In this document: positions 15,298-16,417 of the stretch, piece after piece
How positions within the stretch are numbered: position 1 is the first letter of the stretch
How the letters are laid out: each line of letters starts with the position of its first letter
From: Verrucomicrobiota bacterium
GTDB lineage: Bacteria > Verrucomicrobiota > Verrucomicrobiia > Limisphaerales > JAEYXS01
Reading direction: 5' to 3'
Length of the DNA: 16,417 nt
NCBI GenBank assembly: GCA_021156225.1
Contig: JAJNBN010000111.1
Location: forward strand, 1-16,417
Position numbers and translations under genes: made by a program
The notes under the pieces: model-generated
The model's input: only the letters and a program-made list of their open reading frames with translations
Database searches by the model: none
Told to the model about the DNA's origin: nothing

Positions 15298-16215
15298 ATG
15301 AATGCATCCAATGTGTTGAACAAAAGTCAGGAGAAGACCCTTTCGGCTCCGAGCGGGTGGGTGATGTTGGGCGTCGTGGTCGCGATGTTCATCGGGAGTA
15401 TCGCTTTGCTGGTGATCAGCATCAAGTTGATGACCGGCAATCAGGTCGTCGATGGGCTGTGGTTTCTGCTATTCAGTGTATTGGGCCTGGTGGCGGCCTC
15501 CATTTCTTGCAACGGCTTTTTCACGTTGCAGCCGAATGAGGGGCGGGTGCTGGTCCTGTTTGGTGATTACCGGGGCACGGTGCGCAACAGCGGGTTCCAC
15601 TGGGTGAATCCTTTTTACACGAAGTCGAGGGTTTCGCTGCGTTCACGGAATTTCAACAGCGACAAGCTGAAGGTGAACGACAAGCGGGGCAATCCCATCG
15701 AGATCGGTGCGGTGGTAGTCTGGCGGGTGAATGATTCAGCGCAGGCGAGCTTCGATGTGCAGGATTTTGAGAGCTATGTGAGCGTGCAGAGCGAATCGGC
15801 GGTGCGTCACATCGCGAGCCGTTACGCCTATGACCATGCGGACGATGAGGAAGAGGTGACGCTGCAAAGCAGCAATGATGAGGTTCTCCTGGCGATGAAG
15901 GTGGAGTTGCAGGAGCGGCTGAGCAAGGCAGGGGTGGAAGTGGAGGAGGCGCGGATCACGCATCTGGCGTATGCGCCGGAGATCGCGCAGGCGATGTTGC
16001 GCCGCCAGCAGGCGGAGGCGGTGATCGCGGCGCGCAGGAAGATTGTTCATGGCGCGGTGAGCATGGTGGAAATGGCGCTGTTGGAGCTGAGCGCCAAAAA
16101 TGTCATCCAGTTTGACGATGAACGGAAGGCGGCGATGGTGAGCAATCTGCTGGTGGTGTTGTGTGGTGAAGCGGAAGTGACGCCGGTGGTGAATACGGGG
16201 ACGTTGTATCATTAA
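15298..16215 (+). CDS. SPFH/band-7 domain membrane protein
   Basis: Membrane-anchored SPFH (stomatin/prohibitin/flotillin/HflK-C) protein of 305 residues. Two hydrophobic segments (about 21-45 and 53-74) are followed by the SPFH domain. FTLQPNEGRVLVLFGDYRGT (75-94) and SGFHWVNPF (98-106) are the typical entry, RGNPIEIGAVVVWRV (130-144) is the core, and a helical segment LQERLSKAGVEVEEARITHL (204-223) leads to YAPEIAQAMLRRQQAEAVIA. Such proteins oligomerise into membrane microdomain scaffolds and often work with proteases. The tail lacks a long coiled coil. AAGGAAG precedes the ATG at good spacing and an AT-rich promoter lies upstream. It is followed after 62 bp by an Arc-like DNA-binding protein. 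The domain call is firm; the role is unknown. Confidence 0.93.
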   Translation: MNASNVLNKSQEKTLSAPSGWVMLGVVVAMFIGSIALLVISIKLMTGNQVVDGLWFLLFSVLGLVAASISCNGFFTLQPNEGRVLVLFGDYRGTVRNSGFHWVNPFYTKSRVSLRSRNFNSDKLKVNDKRGNPIEIGAVVVWRVNDSAQASFDVQDFESYVSVQSESAVRHIASRYAYDHADDEEEVTLQSSNDEVLLAMKVELQERLSKAGVEVEEARITHLAYAPEIAQAMLRRQQAEAVIAARRKIVHGAVSMVEMALLELSAKNVIQFDDERKAAMVSNLLVVLCGEAEVTPVVNTGTLYH

Positions 16216-16277
16216 GAACACCTTGGAACCGCAGACGGAACCTGTTAACGAAGCCGGTCCCGTTTGAGGACTTGAAC

Positions 16278-16417
16278 ATGGCTGAACCGCGAAAATCCTT
16301 TTTGTTGCGCATCAACCCCGAGCTCTGGAATGAGCTCGAGGGCTGGTCGCAGGAGGAGTTTCGCAGTGTGAATGGACAGATCGAGTTCCTCTTGCAACAG
16401 GCGGTGAGGGAACGGCG
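16278..16417 (+). CDS. Arc-like ribbon-helix-helix protein (cut by right edge)
   Basis: The first 46 codons of a small protein with the Arc/MetJ ribbon-helix-helix pattern: a beta strand KSFLLRI (6-12), helix A PELWNELEGWSQEEFRSV (14-31), and helix B from N32 (GQIEFLLQQAVRER). GAGGA at 16266-16270 gives a good ribosome site seven bases before the ATG. In Arc-type proteins the strand inserts into the operator major groove as a dimer, although many short Arc-like proteins of this kind have no known operator. It follows the SPFH gene on the same strand with no terminator between, so co-transcription is likely. The remaining C-terminus is outside the window. Confidence 0.82.
   Translation, partial: MAEPRKSFLLRINPELWNELEGWSQEEFRSVNGQIEFLLQQAVRER

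Noticed and set aside
1..16417. CRISPR array, tRNA, rRNA, integrase or prophage genes
   Set aside because: No regularly spaced repeats, cloverleaf sequences or recognisable phage or integrase proteins were seen.

Overview
The window is a piece of a Gram-negative bacterial chromosome, most likely Verrucomicrobiota (Pedosphaera/Limisphaera-like). This placement is by impression only: moderately high GC coding, Kdo/LPS-type genes, a C-terminal-tailed ADP-ribosylglycohydrolase of the type seen in the Planctomycetota/Verrucomicrobiota, bacterial TMTC-like GT-C/TPR proteins and many starts without a Shine-Dalgarno. There is no rRNA, tRNA, CRISPR array or intact transposase.

Layout. (1) 1-2292, minus strand: the N-terminal 489 residues of an MsbA-type ABC exporter running off the left edge, preceded by a yebC-family gene; a strong intrinsic terminator (1525-1551) separates them. 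(2) 2456-3535, plus: a DraG-like ADP-ribosylglycohydrolase. (3) 3614-4471: an AT-rich orphan membrane protein that looks acquired. (4) 4571-6751: a KdsD-type arabinose-5-phosphate isomerase with all four known catalytic residues, a small helical hypothetical protein, and a secreted alpha/beta hydrolase. (5) 6753-9352: a decay zone. A membrane protein gene is frameshifted. An antitoxin-like C-terminus is followed by a toxin start that stops after six codons at the edge of a 106-bp imperfect inverted repeat. A ClC-type chloride channel gene with CBS domains has an internal frame change and an apparent deletion. (6) 9467-13857: an ankyrin-repeat protein, then two tandem GT-C/TPR membrane proteins that are clear paralogues. 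(7) 13845-15115: a gamma-glutamylcyclotransferase-like gene on the minus strand, apparently leaderless, divergent from a TerC-family membrane protein with its own terminator. (8) 15298-16417: an SPFH/band-7 membrane protein followed by an Arc-like ribbon-helix-helix protein cut by the right edge.

How the genes relate. Envelope functions dominate: lipid A/lipid export, Kdo precursor synthesis, ion channel, putative GT-C transferases, TerC and SPFH. Most units are short, with one to three genes. The best candidates for something under-described are the SPFH + Arc-like pair behind its own AT-rich promoter region, the ankyrin + duplicated GT-C/TPR unit, and the REP/MITE-like inverted repeat sitting in a broken toxin-antitoxin locus. 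None of these is proven novel from the sequence alone.
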